64,000 nucleotides of DNA from Rhyacophila brunnea (lineage: Eukaryota; Arthropoda; Insecta; Trichoptera; Rhyacophilidae): contig JAGYXB010001757.1 of NCBI GenBank assembly GCA_022495005.1, forward strand, positions 186,001-250,000. Direction: 5' to 3'. The notes under the pieces were generated by a model. That model saw only the letters and a list, made by a program, of their open reading frames with translations, was not told the DNA's origin and ran no database searches. Position 1 is the first letter of the stretch. The number at the start of each line of letters is the position of its first letter. Positions 11,042 through 21,910 of this stretch are shown here, in pieces. Position numbers and translations under genes: made by a program.

Positions 11042-11300
11042 ACTTTACTTGATTTATTTATTTATTTTAAAAAGACACATTGAGAACATAACAAATTACT
11101 AATTCAAGACGTTCACAACATGACATTTAGAATAAAAAGTACAGGTAAATCAACATAGTAGAGAAAAACAAACAAAGCAAAAAATAATTTAATAGAAAAG
11201 AAATAAAATTTAAAAAAAAAACAATAATTAAAAAAAAATAGAATTTTAAAACCAAAATCTGAGAAAGCTCTCATTAAAAGCTAACTTACTCTCCTCTTAT
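11042..11300 (-). repeat. Probable LINE 3-prime tail (A-rich, reverse orientation)
   Basis: Starts with a TTTATTTATT run and is then strongly A-rich without a frame. On the minus strand this reads as an untranslated region ending in a short AATA repeat, as many CR1/Jockey-like LINE tails do. No coding part is present, so the call is tentative. Confidence 0.3.
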
Positions 11301-11382
11301 GTTAAGATTTATAAAAAGACACGCCATATAATAATCCATGTTGGATATCTCATCCTATGGACTTCAACGTTATTGAGCTTTT

Positions 11383-11571
11383 TAAAAAATCTTCTTCTTC
11401 TGCCATATCCGCCCCTTGGTTGGAGTATATGGACACCACGAGGCGCCTCCAAGAATCCCTGTCGCTTGCCAGTCTTCTTGCATCGTTCCAGGTTAAACCA
11501 GCATCCCGTAGCTCCGCCGTATACACTCTATAGACAGTATTTAGCGGCCTACCAGGATTCAGCATCCCCAA
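11383..11571 (-). pseudogene. LINE reverse-transcriptase C-terminal fragment
   Basis: On the minus strand the frame reads GRPLNTVYRVYTAELRDAGL, TWNDARRLASDRDSWRRLV and NQGADMAEEE. This matches the C-terminal pattern of arthropod endonuclease-reverse-transcriptase LINEs (GRP, then W..A..RxxWR..V). It ends in a (GAA)n run, a usual 3-prime end for these elements. Everything upstream, including the polymerase core, is missing: a 5-prime truncated copy. Confidence 0.65.
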
Positions 11572-11589
11572 AAATATATAATTTGATAA

Positions 11590-12589
11590 TTATTTATTGT
11601 TATTTTAAAATTATGGGGAAAATTATGGGAACCAATTATTATTAACCCATTGCAGACAGAATTAATTTTTCTGGATCACTTAAAAAGGCACACTGATTAC
11701 TTAAATTGATATAGCTCGTGTATTATTCATTCAATTCAAATACATCTTTTAAATATTTAATATAGGTTTTGAATTTTTCTATTAAGTGTTTATATTTTAA
11801 GTAAACTTTTTTTGGGTTTCTTTAGCTTTTTTTATACAAAATGACATAAATAAAAAGTCCATGATAGAAATAAATAATAAAAGGAAAATATACTAAAACT
11901 GGAGCTAAATACATTATTCTTTAAGATATTTAGAAGATGGAGGCCGTTTTATGTTTATTACTGTCTCCAACACCTCATACCTAGCGAATTGATCATTATT
12001 TCGACAAATTTAAATGAAAATAGATTTTATAAATCAAATATTTATTAAAAAATATATTGGACTGTATATAACTAACATCATAAAGTGATAGCTACATATA
12101 TTATTAAGTAATTTCAACTTTAAAAAAATCAAATTATGATAATTTTTTTTTGATTTTCATCATGTCCTGCATCCTGTAACACCGGTGTCAAATTGAGCCG
12201 ATAGGGCATGATGGGTATGACATAGCTGCATTAATATTTTTTGTGAAATAATATTTTTGGTGGTTCCGTTTCCTAAACGTCAGCAATGGGTGCTGACATG
12301 ATGATGTTTACGAAAATTGGTTGTCTCCTCAATAAAATCAGTTTTTCTCTAAAAAAAAACGTTGCTTGCTGTCAACTATTAAGACGATACATCAGTAAAA
12401 CGGCAATTAATTTTTTACTATAGGCGCGACGAAATCTTGGACTCGCTGGCATTCGGAGAGAGAACGTCGAGCTGGGAACACGTCAATTTGTTTCGTGATG
12501 GCGACGGGGGTATTAATTCTTAACTCGTGTAAAGATTACTAAAATCTTTACCCATTTACTTGAAAAAGAAAACATGTATAACAATATAT
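11590..12589. other. Unannotated spacer
   Basis: AT-rich, no recognisable gene or repeat. Confidence 0.5.
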
Positions 12590-12601
12590 TATTATTGTTA
12601 C
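12590..12601. repeat. Candidate target-site duplication, left (TATTATTGTTAC)
   Basis: The same 12 bases recur at 22801-22812, directly outside the other end of the outer LINE. The sequence is AT-rich, so chance agreement is possible, but the positions fit both ends of the element. Confidence 0.6.
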
Positions 12602-12816
12602 TAATAGAACATGGTGTGTAAATTCCCACCTCCGCTCCCGTTATGTATATGCAGCCACGTCATACGCGGCCGGCTAACATAACCCTTACGTGTGCCAGAT
12701 CAAAGAATTTAAGCCCTCATTTTGTCCCGAGCAGAGCCGCACGGGACTGGTGATGCAACCTTGCACCGAAGTGCGAATGCATGATGTTAATTTATATGGC
12801 AACTATCAGAGTGACT
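12602..12816 (-). other. 3-prime untranslated region of the outer LINE
   Basis: Follows the ORF2 stop on the minus strand. It shows no clear resemblance to the tail of the inner LINE and no poly(A), which is common for R1-clade elements. The end is set by the candidate duplication at 12590-12601. Confidence 0.55.
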
Positions 12817-15800
12817 TTAGTTTGAAGAGTCGCAAGGGGAGTCGAGAGTGTCCCGCTCCCCGTACGCTCTGGCGAATTTAGTAAAGGCCGCAAAATTGGC
12901 CTCGGTTGCCACCATGTCCGCGTGTCCTATTGGGCCCGAATGGGGTCGGACCCGGGCAAACAACTCCGCTCGTTCGGGGCCCATAAGTGGACAGTCCCAC
13001 AGGACGTGCTCTGCGTCCTGCTGGTCGTGTCCACATGAGCAACCCGACCCATGTCCTGCCAAACCAAACCCCTGCAGTTTGGCCGCAAAGTTTCCATGGC
13101 CAGTCATGAATTGACTAGTCCAGTGGGTAGGCACCAGTCTCCTCGTCATGTGTCTCACCGAGACATCTGGAAAGTATAGAAAAGTCTGGCGGCCCTTAGA
13201 GGAGGCCACCCATCTCGCCTGCCATGCCGCATATGCGGTCTTGTAGACCAGCTCAGATACAGTTTTTCTGTAGCTCACGCCCTCCACTCTCGATGGCGGT
13301 GTCAGAGGATCACGCTCATAAGGAGAGTGATCGATCCTCTAATTTGAACGTGCAAGTCGAGGGGAAAGACCCCCGCAAGGACCGCCAGGGCATCCGAAGA
13401 TGTGGTCCTATAGGCCTTAGTAAGGCCAATCAGAGCAGTCCTTTGTCCGCTAAGCAGAGGCCTCTTTACAATTATCAGCGAGGCTTTGGTGTGCCACACG
13501 CTGGAGGCATAGCCAGCGATGCCCATGAATATAGCTTCGTAGGCGATTCTCAGGGCCCGAGGCTTTAGGCCCCAATTTTTGCCCGCCAGGCGAGCAACCT
13601 TCTGAAAGGCTGAGTTGGCCTGAGCTATAATTACTTTAGCATGCTTCAAAAAGGTCTGCTTCTCATCCAGAATGACCCCCAAGTAGGTCAACTCTCGAGA
13701 AAACCTTATAGCACAGTCGCCGAAGCGCGCTGCGGGTGATCGCTTATTTATGTTTATCCTTGAGCTGCCCTTGAGGAGGATAGCTTCCGTTTTGCCAGGT
13801 GCAAATGCAAGCTTATTAAGCTTACCCCAGTTAAGAATTCTCGAAAATGCGTCCTTAGCTACGCGCTCGAGTGTCCGCCGGCTCGACGAGCCAACTAGGA
13901 AAAGAAGGTCATCAGCGTACGCTACGAGCGCGCAGCCCGGTGGCAGAGGTAACGTCAAAACATCGTCAAAAAGTATATTCCATAGCAAGGGGCCAAGCAC
14001 GGAACCCTGCAGACACCCCATGGTGGTCTCCCTGTAAATCAATTCAGTGCTAGAGTCGTATATAACTTCCCTTTTATTAAAATAGCTTTGCACTAGGGCA
14101 AAGAGGTCCCCCGGGATCTGTCGGAGCCGAAGCTTAGATAGAATTAATGGCCACCATGCGGTGTCGAAGGCACCGGCTATGTCCAAAAAGAAGCCTGCCA
14201 CAATGACTCCTTCTGAGTCCTCAACAAATTTCTGTGCAAATCTGATGGCGTCCTCAGTAGACTTGCCGGGTCTGAAGCCAAATTGCCTCTCCGAGATAAG
14301 GAAGATTCTCTCAAGGTGGTCTTCCAGCCTTCTGCTGATTAACCGCTCCAATATCTTACCCAGCACTGGCAGAAAAGTGATTGGACGGTACGCTTTTGGG
14401 TCATGCGGTGGTCGTGTGCTCATCTTAGGTATAATCCTAAGGAGACCCTTCTTTCAATAGTCCGGGAAGATGCCCTTGCTCATGCAGTCAGCATACAGCC
14501 CGACTATCTCATGAGGTGCTCGAAGCCACGCCCTTCTGGCAATCACATTGCTGATCCCATCAGGTCCGGGGGCTTTGCCCGCCCTGAGGCCATCAAAAAT
14601 TAATCCCACCTCCGACTGGGTAAGCTCAGGAGAATGGTGAGTCTCCAACGGCAAGATTGCAGATAGTCTTAGTTGACAGGTTCTGTCATCTTCATGTGCC
14701 GTAGGTATGTCCTGTGGAATTAGAGCTTCCAGCAGTATGGATGCAGACTCTGCGCTGTCCAAGGTGCCATCGGGACGCCGCATAGCCACCATGACTTTAC
14801 CAGGCCTTGAGTTCAGCTTTATCACGCGGAAAGGCGGTCCCCACGGATCATAGCCCCCTATTTTAGAGACAAAATCCCGCAAGTGCTTTTTCTTGGCTTT
14901 ATTTAACTGTTTTTCGAATTTTGCCCTTGCGGATTTATAAGCAATCTCCGTAGGTTCGTCATTTCTGGGTAAGTCGTTCTGAGATCTTCTATCTCTTTGC
15001 AATTTTCTTTGATCAAGTCTCATGGTCCTTCTCAAATACGTAAATTTTGGTATCCACCTTGGCGCAAGGTTGGGTGGCCTCAGAGAGGTTCTACCCAGCT
15101 TGGACTCCGCAATTTGAGTATTGAACGCAGTCAAGTCATTGACTCTTTGGTGGAGATCGTCAGCCGACATGGCAGAGGCCAGTTCACCAATTTTGACGTC
15201 AAAAGCATCCCAATTGACACCGCTCGTCCGAAAGCGCCTGGGAAGTAGTACGCTCTCGGTTTGGCTCAATGGGGCCGCATCTCCCGCAACTCTGAACAAA
15301 AATGTGATCAGACGGTGATCGCTAGTCACCGCGTCCGTGTGGACCTGCCAGTCCACGGCGCGTCTGGCAACGCCACTGGATGTCAGAGTGACATCAATAT
15401 GTGACTCTATTTCTGGTGGAGAAAGTGGCCGGCCCGTTAGGGTCATTTAGCACCGTCAAATCAAAGGCGGCCAAGAGCTCCTCGAGTGGCTTAGGTTTGT
15501 CCTTTTTACGTCTGGGCCCAGAGGGGGCCCAGAGCAAGGACTGGACGTTAACGTCCGCCCCAACAATTATCTGCTTGCCTCTGCAAGCATATAAGATTTT
15601 CTCCAGTTGTTTTGCGCAATACAGGGTAGAAGAACTGTAGTGAAAATACGCAGATATAACTACAATGGAGAGCCCCCTGTTATTAGCAATCTCCGCCAAC
15701 GCGAAGAGCTCATTGGATAGATGCGAGAGATGCAACACAGTCAGTGCGGTGTCAATTACAAATATGAAAGCTAGAGATTTCGGGGTAGCTTGTATGATAC

Positions 15801-15945
15801 GGCCACCGCTTAGGGCCCGATTGGAACCAAAGGCGTATGGCTCTTGTATCATAATTATGTCCCTATTCTGATCCCGAGCAACCTCAAGCAGCTCGGCAGA
15901 TGAGGCTTGACCTCTGCACACGTTGATCTGAGCGAAGGAGATCAT
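12817..15945 (-). pseudogene. ORF2 of outer LINE: endonuclease/reverse transcriptase, broken
   Basis: Would nick target DNA and copy the element RNA. In order on the minus strand: an exonuclease-endonuclease-phosphatase domain (15945 to about 15290: start MISFAQINVCRG, then GADVNVQSLLW, HIDVTL and SDHRLITF), the linker and finger region (KAPGPDGISN), and the polymerase (FLDIAGAFD, GSVLGPLLWN, catalytic YADD at about 13910). Last comes a C-terminal CCHC-like motif (CSCGHDQQDAEHVLWDC, 13050-12990). Breaks: a frameshift near 15420-15440 inside the endonuclease, a TGA at 14454-14456 where the family has Trp, and a frameshift near 13300. The ATG overlaps the ORF1 stop (ATGA), suggesting coupled translation. 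Confidence 0.9.
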
Positions 15946-16426
15946 TGCGGACAGTAATCAGTGCGGCTTCTTTCCTCCTCAATAGCGTGTAGGCGCGCGG
16001 GACAGTCGGGATCGGTGGCCAAGTGGCCGTTCGGCTTCTTCTAGTGCGTGCACGCAGGGCACTTGCCCGGTTTGTCAGCGGTGGGGCAGTCTGCTCTGTC
16101 ATGCCCTTCTCTAGTGCAGTGGCCGCACGTTGTAATCTTAGCGTTGCAACCCTTCGCCATGTGTCCGTATAAGTGGCACTTTGCACACTTGACAACTCCG
16201 CAAAAGTCACGCACAGGGAACAAATTCTACCCCATGAAAAGTCTGCCATCATTAAGCAGCTCCTCTCGAGCCTTTCCCGGGATCGACATTATCATATGAC
16301 AACGTTCGGTCTTCGGTCCCGCCTTATGGCTGAGTTTGGTTCCAACGTAACCCTCAGCTGCAAGGCCAGACGCCTCCTGGGTATTGTATATGATTGCCTC
16401 CTTGAGCTGCTCTTCTGTCGTCTCAA
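15942..16426 (-). pseudogene. ORF1 (gag-like) of outer LINE, C-terminal part
   Basis: Encodes the nucleic-acid-binding end of the ORF1 protein. Two complete CX2CX4HX4C knuckles are seen (CAKCHLYGHMAKGC and CGHCTREGHDRADC). A third starts CPACTH, is cut by an in-frame TAG and continues to DCPARLH. Another in-frame TAG at 16227-16229 replaces the Trp of the LFMGW region. The upstream half lies at 21901-22756; the inner LINE separates them. ORF1 ends in the TGA that overlaps the ORF2 start. Confidence 0.88.
16417..16426. repeat. Target-site duplication of inner LINE, left copy
   Basis: GTCGTCTCAA here and at 21901-21910 bracket the inner LINE. In the outer ORF1 it encodes the residues ETT on the minus strand, which appear at the broken edge of both ORF1 halves. 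A shared T before it could make the duplication 11 bp. Confidence 0.88.
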
Positions 16427-16887
16427 CGTTTTGTCCTTTTTGCATATTATACCTACATCCAACACATTTTGGACTTGTAATTTTTTTCACGTTTTTGTCT
16501 TTCTCCCTCTTCTCATTATTTTTACTTATACAGTATATACTTAAGCCAATTCCGCCAAAACATCGCATCTGTGGCCTGCTGTACCCCCCCTCGTGTCCCT
16601 GTCCAACTTTGGATAGGGACCATTTTTGGACCGCGGGCCCAACTTGACCTCCCCTGACCAAAAGTCAAGGGACCCCATTTGGACCCCGACCCTTCACTTG
16701 AGTACCCCTGGTAGTCAAGTAGGTATCCACTTGGCTACATAACCACTACTTCGCTTTGGCCGCCCATAAAAGTGTTTAAACACTATCACTTCTTAAACGC
16801 CACACTACCGGCCGCGTAACGGACCAAATCCAATACAAACACTGCCCGTTTCTTTCTCTCTCACATCACGCGACGCCACGCGACTGC
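16427..16887 (+). promoter_or_regulatory. 5-prime untranslated region and presumed internal promoter of inner LINE
   Basis: About 460 bp precede the ORF1 ATG. It starts CGTTTTGTCC, is pyrimidine-rich and holds pairs such as GTCAAGGG / CTTGAGTACC. R1-type LINEs usually carry their promoter here, but no initiator could be pinned down from the sequence alone. Confidence 0.5.
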
Positions 16888-18426
16888 ATGCCCAACATGA
16901 TGCGTACTCCTCCCCAGGAGGGTCCTGATCCTCCCGATCCAAACAACTCCTCAACCCTCGCGGCATCCACCTCGGGGTCCACCGCATACGCCCCATCATC
17001 TGCCAGGACCAGCAAAACAAAACAACGTTCGCCTAAAACTCCAACCAAAAAAACAACGAAAAACACTTCTCCGAACTCAATCGAAGAACCTGAGGCAAAA
17101 AAATCAAAATCCAGAAACAACCACCAGCCGCCCCTCCCACAAGTAGATGAAGACTCTTCCTCCTCTGGCGAGGATTACGAAGTGGACGTCTCCCGAATAT
17201 ACCCAGACCAATATGAGGACATCTACACCGACGTTTCAACCTACCTTAATGAGGTCATTACGGCTTTCCGCGGCAAACAGGCAGGTGCCAAGGAACGCAT
17301 AACAAATGCCCTCCTGAATCTGTCTGAAGCCCATAGCCGACAAAATCTGGCCATGGCCAAACTGGAGCGGAAAGCAATCGTCCAAGAGGCTAGGATCCTG
17401 CACCTCGAAGGACTACTGAAGGACAGGACCTCCGGCCTAAACATCCAAAAAAAACTCATCAAGGACCTACACGCCCAGTCCAAAATACTCAAAACCATCC
17501 AGCCACAAGCGGCCACAAACGTCATACCCACTGTAACCACTCCTGCAATGTCATGGGCCACAGCACTGGGAAGGAAAAGCCGCCCACCCGCGGCGAATGC
17601 AGCAACACTTGCTCCACCCTCCACCTCAACTTCCGCCAACCAGTTTCCGTCCCTACTTCCCCTCGCCCCCAGACCGGGAGTTCTCTTCTTCCCGACCGGT
17701 TCTGGGGAGAAGAAGTCGGATACCACGAAGGAAATACTCAAAAAGGCCTTTGACCCCAGGTCTCTTGGAGTACAAATTACGGGTATCCGTAACATAAGGA
17801 ACGGAGGTGTCATTGTTCACCCCCGTTCTGAAGTCGAGGCCAAGGCTCTCATGAAAGCCCTGGAGACCTCGGAGGCTGCCCTGCGAGCCGAACTCGCCGG
17901 GAAAAAACAGCCTCGCGTCATAATTTTCAACCTTCCATCGACCCTCACTGAATCACAACTCCGGGAAGCCATATTCACCTCCACCAGGGAACAAACCGGC
18001 CTGCCAGAAAAGGCATACAAAGACATCAGTTTGAGCCACAAAGCCGGGCCAAGAACCGGCAGATGCCACTTCGTGGTCTTCGCCCCGGCGGCTATCTGGT
18101 CTGCCCTAATTGCAGAGGACAGACTCTACATGGGGTGGGAATCCTTCCCCCTTAGGGATTACGTTGGGGTAGTTAAGTGCAATATTTGCCACCTTTTCGG
18201 TCACATGGCCAAAGGATGTACGAGCAAAACTCCAACGTGCAGCCACTGTGCCATCACCGGCCATGACCGCGAGGACTGCCCCAACAAAGGAAACCCCCCA
18301 AAATGCGTAGCCTGTCACAAGCACAAGCAGCAGTCGGACCACTCCACTGGCAGTCTTGACTGCCCAGCAAGTCTCCACGCTGAACTGCGTGAGAGGGCCA
18401 TGGTGGACTACACTGCCACGCGATGA
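16888..18426 (+). CDS. ORF1 gag-like protein of inner LINE, intact (512 aa)
   Basis: Binds element RNA and packs it with the ORF2 enzyme into the particle that returns to the nucleus. The N-terminal 100 residues are Pro/Ser/Lys-rich and look disordered, with basic stretches such as KKTTKN. The middle is predicted helical (about 120-205). A conserved gag core follows (GVQITGIRNIRNGGVIVHPR, KQPRVIIFNLP, LSHKAGPRTGRCHFVVF). Three zinc knuckles close the protein: CNICHLFGHMAKGC at 431-444, CSHCAITGHDREDC at 451-464, and a longer CVACHK...DC at 473-492, the usual R1-clade set. The stop TGA overlaps the ORF2 ATG. No break is seen. The first ATG is used; another Met three codons later is possible. 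Confidence 0.92.
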   Translation: MPNMMRTPPQEGPDPPDPNNSSTLAASTSGSTAYAPSSARTSKTKQRSPKTPTKKTTKNTSPNSIEEPEAKKSKSRNNHQPPLPQVDEDSSSSGEDYEVDVSRIYPDQYEDIYTDVSTYLNEVITAFRGKQAGAKERITNALLNLSEAHSRQNLAMAKLERKAIVQEARILHLEGLLKDRTSGLNIQKKLIKDLHAQSKILKTIQPQAATNVIPTVTTPAMSWATALGRKSRPPAANAATLAPPSTSTSANQFPSLLPLAPRPGVLFFPTGSGEKKSDTTKEILKKAFDPRSLGVQITGIRNIRNGGVIVHPRSEVEAKALMKALETSEAALRAELAGKKQPRVIIFNLPSTLTESQLREAIFTSTREQTGLPEKAYKDISLSHKAGPRTGRCHFVVFAPAAIWSALIAEDRLYMGWESFPLRDYVGVVKCNICHLFGHMAKGCTSKTPTCSHCAITGHDREDCPNKGNPPKCVACHKHKQQSDHSTGSLDCPASLHAELRERAMVDYTATR

Positions 18427-21400
18427 TCTCCTTCGCTCAGTTGAACGTCAACCTGAGCGACGCCGGCTCGACGGAGTTAATTAAGACTATGCGGGCCAAA
18501 GGCCTGTCTCTGGCGCTGGTACAAGAGCCGTACCACTGGGCCACTGAAAGGGGCCCAAAAGCCACTAAAAAGGGACTCGGGTATGCGGGTCTTGTCGTCA
18601 GCGCCAGGGGTGTGCTGAGCCGAAGGCCTGCGTTTTCGCTCTTGACCCTCGCCGTGGCGTGCTGTCGCTCTCGCACCTGTCAACTGAGTTAGTCGCGTGA
18701 GCAGACATAAGCTTTTCCGGAGAAGGCAGCGTGGTGGTTATCTCCGCCTACTTCAGCTTTAAGAGTACAAAGGAACACGTGGCATCAGTGCTCGACGGCA
18801 TCCTACGCGCAGTTGGTGGCAGGGATGTCATCATCTGTGCGGATGCGAACGCGCAATCCCCCCTCTGGGCGCCCGTGGATACCCCCCTGTGCGACGCGGA
18901 CGTCATCGAGGAGTTGGTTCACTGGCACAACCTGGTCGTCCTCAACGACCCTAATAGCGTGCCGACTTTTGTGTCGCACGCAAACTCCGGAAGTACCCAC
19001 ATCGACATCACCCTGGCCACTGAGTCCGTCGCGAGACGTATCAGCGGCTGGAGAGTCCATGAGAGCGCTTCCATGAGTGATCACCGGTTGATCACTTTTG
19101 AGCTGGCCCCTGACTCCTCGCACGATGGCGGCTCTGACGTTTCCCCAACCCCTCCCGCGCGATTTAGAACGCGCGACGGGAATTGGGAAAAGTTTGAAGA
19201 GGCGCTTTCCAAAAAGCTTGACAGGATATCCAGAACCCGATTTCCGGACCTACACTCGGCCGCCTCACGACTGACTGCAGACATCACCGGATCAGCCGAA
19301 GCTTCACTCGGACGCTGCAAGCCCAAACCACCAAGCCAGTCGCCGTGGTGGACGCAGCATGTTTCTCGCCTGCGTGATCTTTTCAGAAAAGCGCGTAAGG
19401 CCCATCAACGTGCACGCCTGCGCAAGCAACCACCTGCCTCCATCGATCCCCTTGCAACCATGGCCAAATCCACTCGAACGGAATACAAGAAAGCGATCAC
19501 TCAAGCCAAGAAAGACTACTGGCGTAATTTCGTCACCATTGATGGAGGTTTCGACCCCTGGGGTCCTCCATATCGCGCACTGAGGCTGGGACTCAGACCG
19601 ACGAGCCTCTTGTGCGGCATCGAGAAACTGGGTGGCGGATTCACCAGTACCGAGTCTGAAACGGCTGCGGTCCTACTCGAGGCCCTCATCCCCCTGGATG
19701 ATGAATCCAGGGACGATGACGCCATGAGGATGGCCCGCTTTGAGGCTTCTCTTCCCATCGACACGGATCACTCATCGTTGCCTTCCGAACAGGAGATCAA
19801 CCACATCGTGCGTTCGTTGATTGCTGGCAAGGCCCCGGGCCCGGACTGCATTGACAATTTACTTGTCAAACGCACATGGGCCATCGCCGCGCCAGAGATT
19901 ACAACCCTCTTCAGTGACTGCATCAGAAGCGGCACGTTCCCCGACTGCTGGAAGAGGGGCTTACTTAAGGTAATCCCCAAAGCTGGCAGCCGAGAACCGT
20001 CTAGCCCTAAAGCCTACCGCCCTCTAACACTTCTGCCCGCTCTGGGCAAAGTGCTGGAGAAGCTACTGTGCCACAGGATTGAAGCCCACCTGGAGACACA
20101 CTCGCCGCTTTCCGATAAGCAATTTGGATTCAGAAGAGGCAAATCAACAGTCAACGCCATTAGGAACGTGATTGCCATTGCTGAAAATTCTCGCCGTAAA
20201 TACGTCCTAGGAGTTTTCCTGGACATTGCAGGTGCATTTGATAGTGCGTCCTGGCCTCTTATACTTTGAAAGCTCCGGCTGAAGAGACTACCAGGATATT
20301 TGTTCGCGTCAATTCAAAGTTATTTCACGAATAGATCGATCGAGTTTCGTGTTGGATCAACAACAATAGAGAGGAAAACCAGCATGGGATGTCCCTAGGG
20401 CTCAGTCCTCGGGCCTCTTCTCTGGAACGTACTCTTCGACGATCTCCTTAGAATTCCGCTTCCAACCGACTGTATTGTCATTGCCTACGCAGACGATGCA
20501 CTGCTGCTGGTCGAGGCCGACAGCAGGGCGAAGATTGAGAGCACCGTTGGCGAAGCTTTAGCATCAATTGAGGCTTGGGGTAGATTAACTAGACTATCAT
20601 TTGCACCTTCCAAGACAGAAGCCATTGTCCTTAAAAGACCGAGACGACTTAGTTGTTCGAGACTACCCACAGTCCGATTCGGTGACACGAGAGTGAAAGT
20701 GTCGAAGATCGTCACCTATCTAGGCGTCAAAATGGACACAATGTTAAATTTCCTACACCATGCCGAAACCCAAGTCCACAAGGCTGGGGTGGCCTTCCAG
20801 AGGATCGGCCGCATGGCTGGTGAAGGATGGGGCTTAAAAGTAAGGGCGCTCAAGATCGCCTACGGCGCCATTTTTATGGGAATAGCGGCTTATGGCGCCA
20901 GTGCCTGGTGCCCGCGCATTCCCAAGAGTGTCAAACTTAGAATCTCTCTTTTAAGAGGACAGCGCAGCGCGCTCCTGTCCATTACCAAGGCCTACCGTAC
21001 GACATCAACCGACGCGCTCCCGGTCCTGGCCGGTATTCTCCCACTTGACCTGCACATTCAGGTCAGCGGCGCTTCAGTGTTGCTCCTCAAAGGTGAGGAG
21101 GCCGACGTTGGTGATTTTCATCTCGTCCCCCCCCTCGACGAGCCGGCGAGGGATTAGCACTACTGAAGCGCAAAATTAGACTCATGTCGCTAGATGCGGC
21201 CATTAAGACCTGGCAGCGAAAGTGGGACGAATCCACCAAAGGCCGGCACACATACAGCTTTTTTCCAGACATTCAGCGGCGAATGGAGATAACCAAGTAT
21301 TTGACTCCAGACCATTACACCAGTCAATTTGTGACTGGTCATGGTGGTTTCGCTGGCAGGCTCTTTGAGCTTGGACTTGTAAGCCATCCGACATGTCCAT

Positions 21401-21600
21401 GCGGATGGGAGGTACAGGATGCCAATCACATCCTATGGGAGTGTCTGAGTATGTGCTCCGAACGGGAGGAAATGCTTAGGTCGGTCCAACCAGCTGTTGG
21501 ACCCATCGGCCTGTCCGACCTGGTTGCTACTAAGGCCAACTATCTTGCATTCAAAAAATTTGCGGCGTCTTACTACGGGCGTGAAGATCTCTTCACATAA
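18423..21600 (+). pseudogene. ORF2 of inner LINE: endonuclease/reverse transcriptase, broken
   Basis: Would cut the target and prime reverse transcription. The endonuclease starts MISFAQLNVNLSDAG and holds LVQEPY, ADANAQSPLW, STHIDITLAT and MSDHRLITFEL. The polymerase region shows KAPGPDCIDN, KAYRPLTLLPALGK, FGFRRGKST, VFLDIAGAFDSASW, GSVLGPLLWN and the catalytic YADD at 20486-20497. The C terminus has a zinc-binding motif, CPCGWEVQDANHILWEC. Breaks: a frameshift at about 18640-18660, TGA at 18698-18700, TGA at 20267-20269, TAG at 20396-20398 (Gln codon of the family), and a frameshift at the run of eight C at 21127-21134. The protein is therefore inactive although ORF1 is intact. Confidence 0.9.
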
Positions 21601-21900
21601 ATTTTGCTGCCTGTATGATTAGCTTCGTTCTTTGTTATATTAAAATAGTAGCTTCTTTTTCTTTAAAGTAAATTCCATGTGCTTTTTCTCTCCCTGGCAC
21701 TTTGCATTAGAGTAAACTCAGTAAACTCAGTCAGAGCTCACTTTGAGCGTAGCAACCTAAGTCTTGGGCATCTTCTCCCAGGACACTCCCAGGCCAATTT
21801 TTAGATGCTTCACATCACCAATTGATGGGTCCCGTGATACTCTCGATTAAGACCGAGGGTGGTACGGGGTGGGTTTTGGTGGAGGGAATTTAACTTCAAT
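21601..21900 (+). other. 3-prime untranslated region of inner LINE
   Basis: Contains a small AGTAAACTC duplication near 21712-21729 and then a segment (AAGTCTTGGG, GACACTCCCAG, GTGATAC, GATTAAGAC, GGTGGTACGGGG) shared with 49927-50105. Such a conserved tail is probably what the ORF2 protein recognises for priming. No poly(A). Confidence 0.75.
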
Positions 21901-21910
21901 GTCGTCTCAA
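21901..21910. repeat. Target-site duplication of inner LINE, right copy
   Basis: GTCGTCTCAA, identical to 16417-16426. Confidence 0.88.

Larger units (their letters stand above)
16427..21900 (+). mobile_element. Inner R1-like LINE, nearly full length (about 5.5 kb)
   Basis: Plus-strand non-LTR retrotransposon inserted into ORF1 of an older related element. Layout: 5-prime untranslated region 16427-16887, intact ORF1 16888-18426, ORF2 18423-21600 with several breaks, 3-prime untranslated region to 21900 without poly(A). A 10-bp target duplication flanks it. It is GC-richer than the host DNA. The proteins resemble those of the outer LINE but are clearly diverged, so the two are separate families of the same clade. 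The last bases (TTAACTTCAAT) also end the truncated relative at 49927-50105, which fixes the 3-prime end. Confidence 0.92.

Noticed and set aside
13750..15871. Plus-strand open frames across the outer LINE ORF2
   Set aside because: They lie opposite the clearly homologous minus-strand reverse-transcriptase and endonuclease frames and show no protein family of their own.
17241..17813. 190-residue minus-strand open frame
   Set aside because: Opposite the intact ORF1 of the inner LINE; composition follows from the sense codons.
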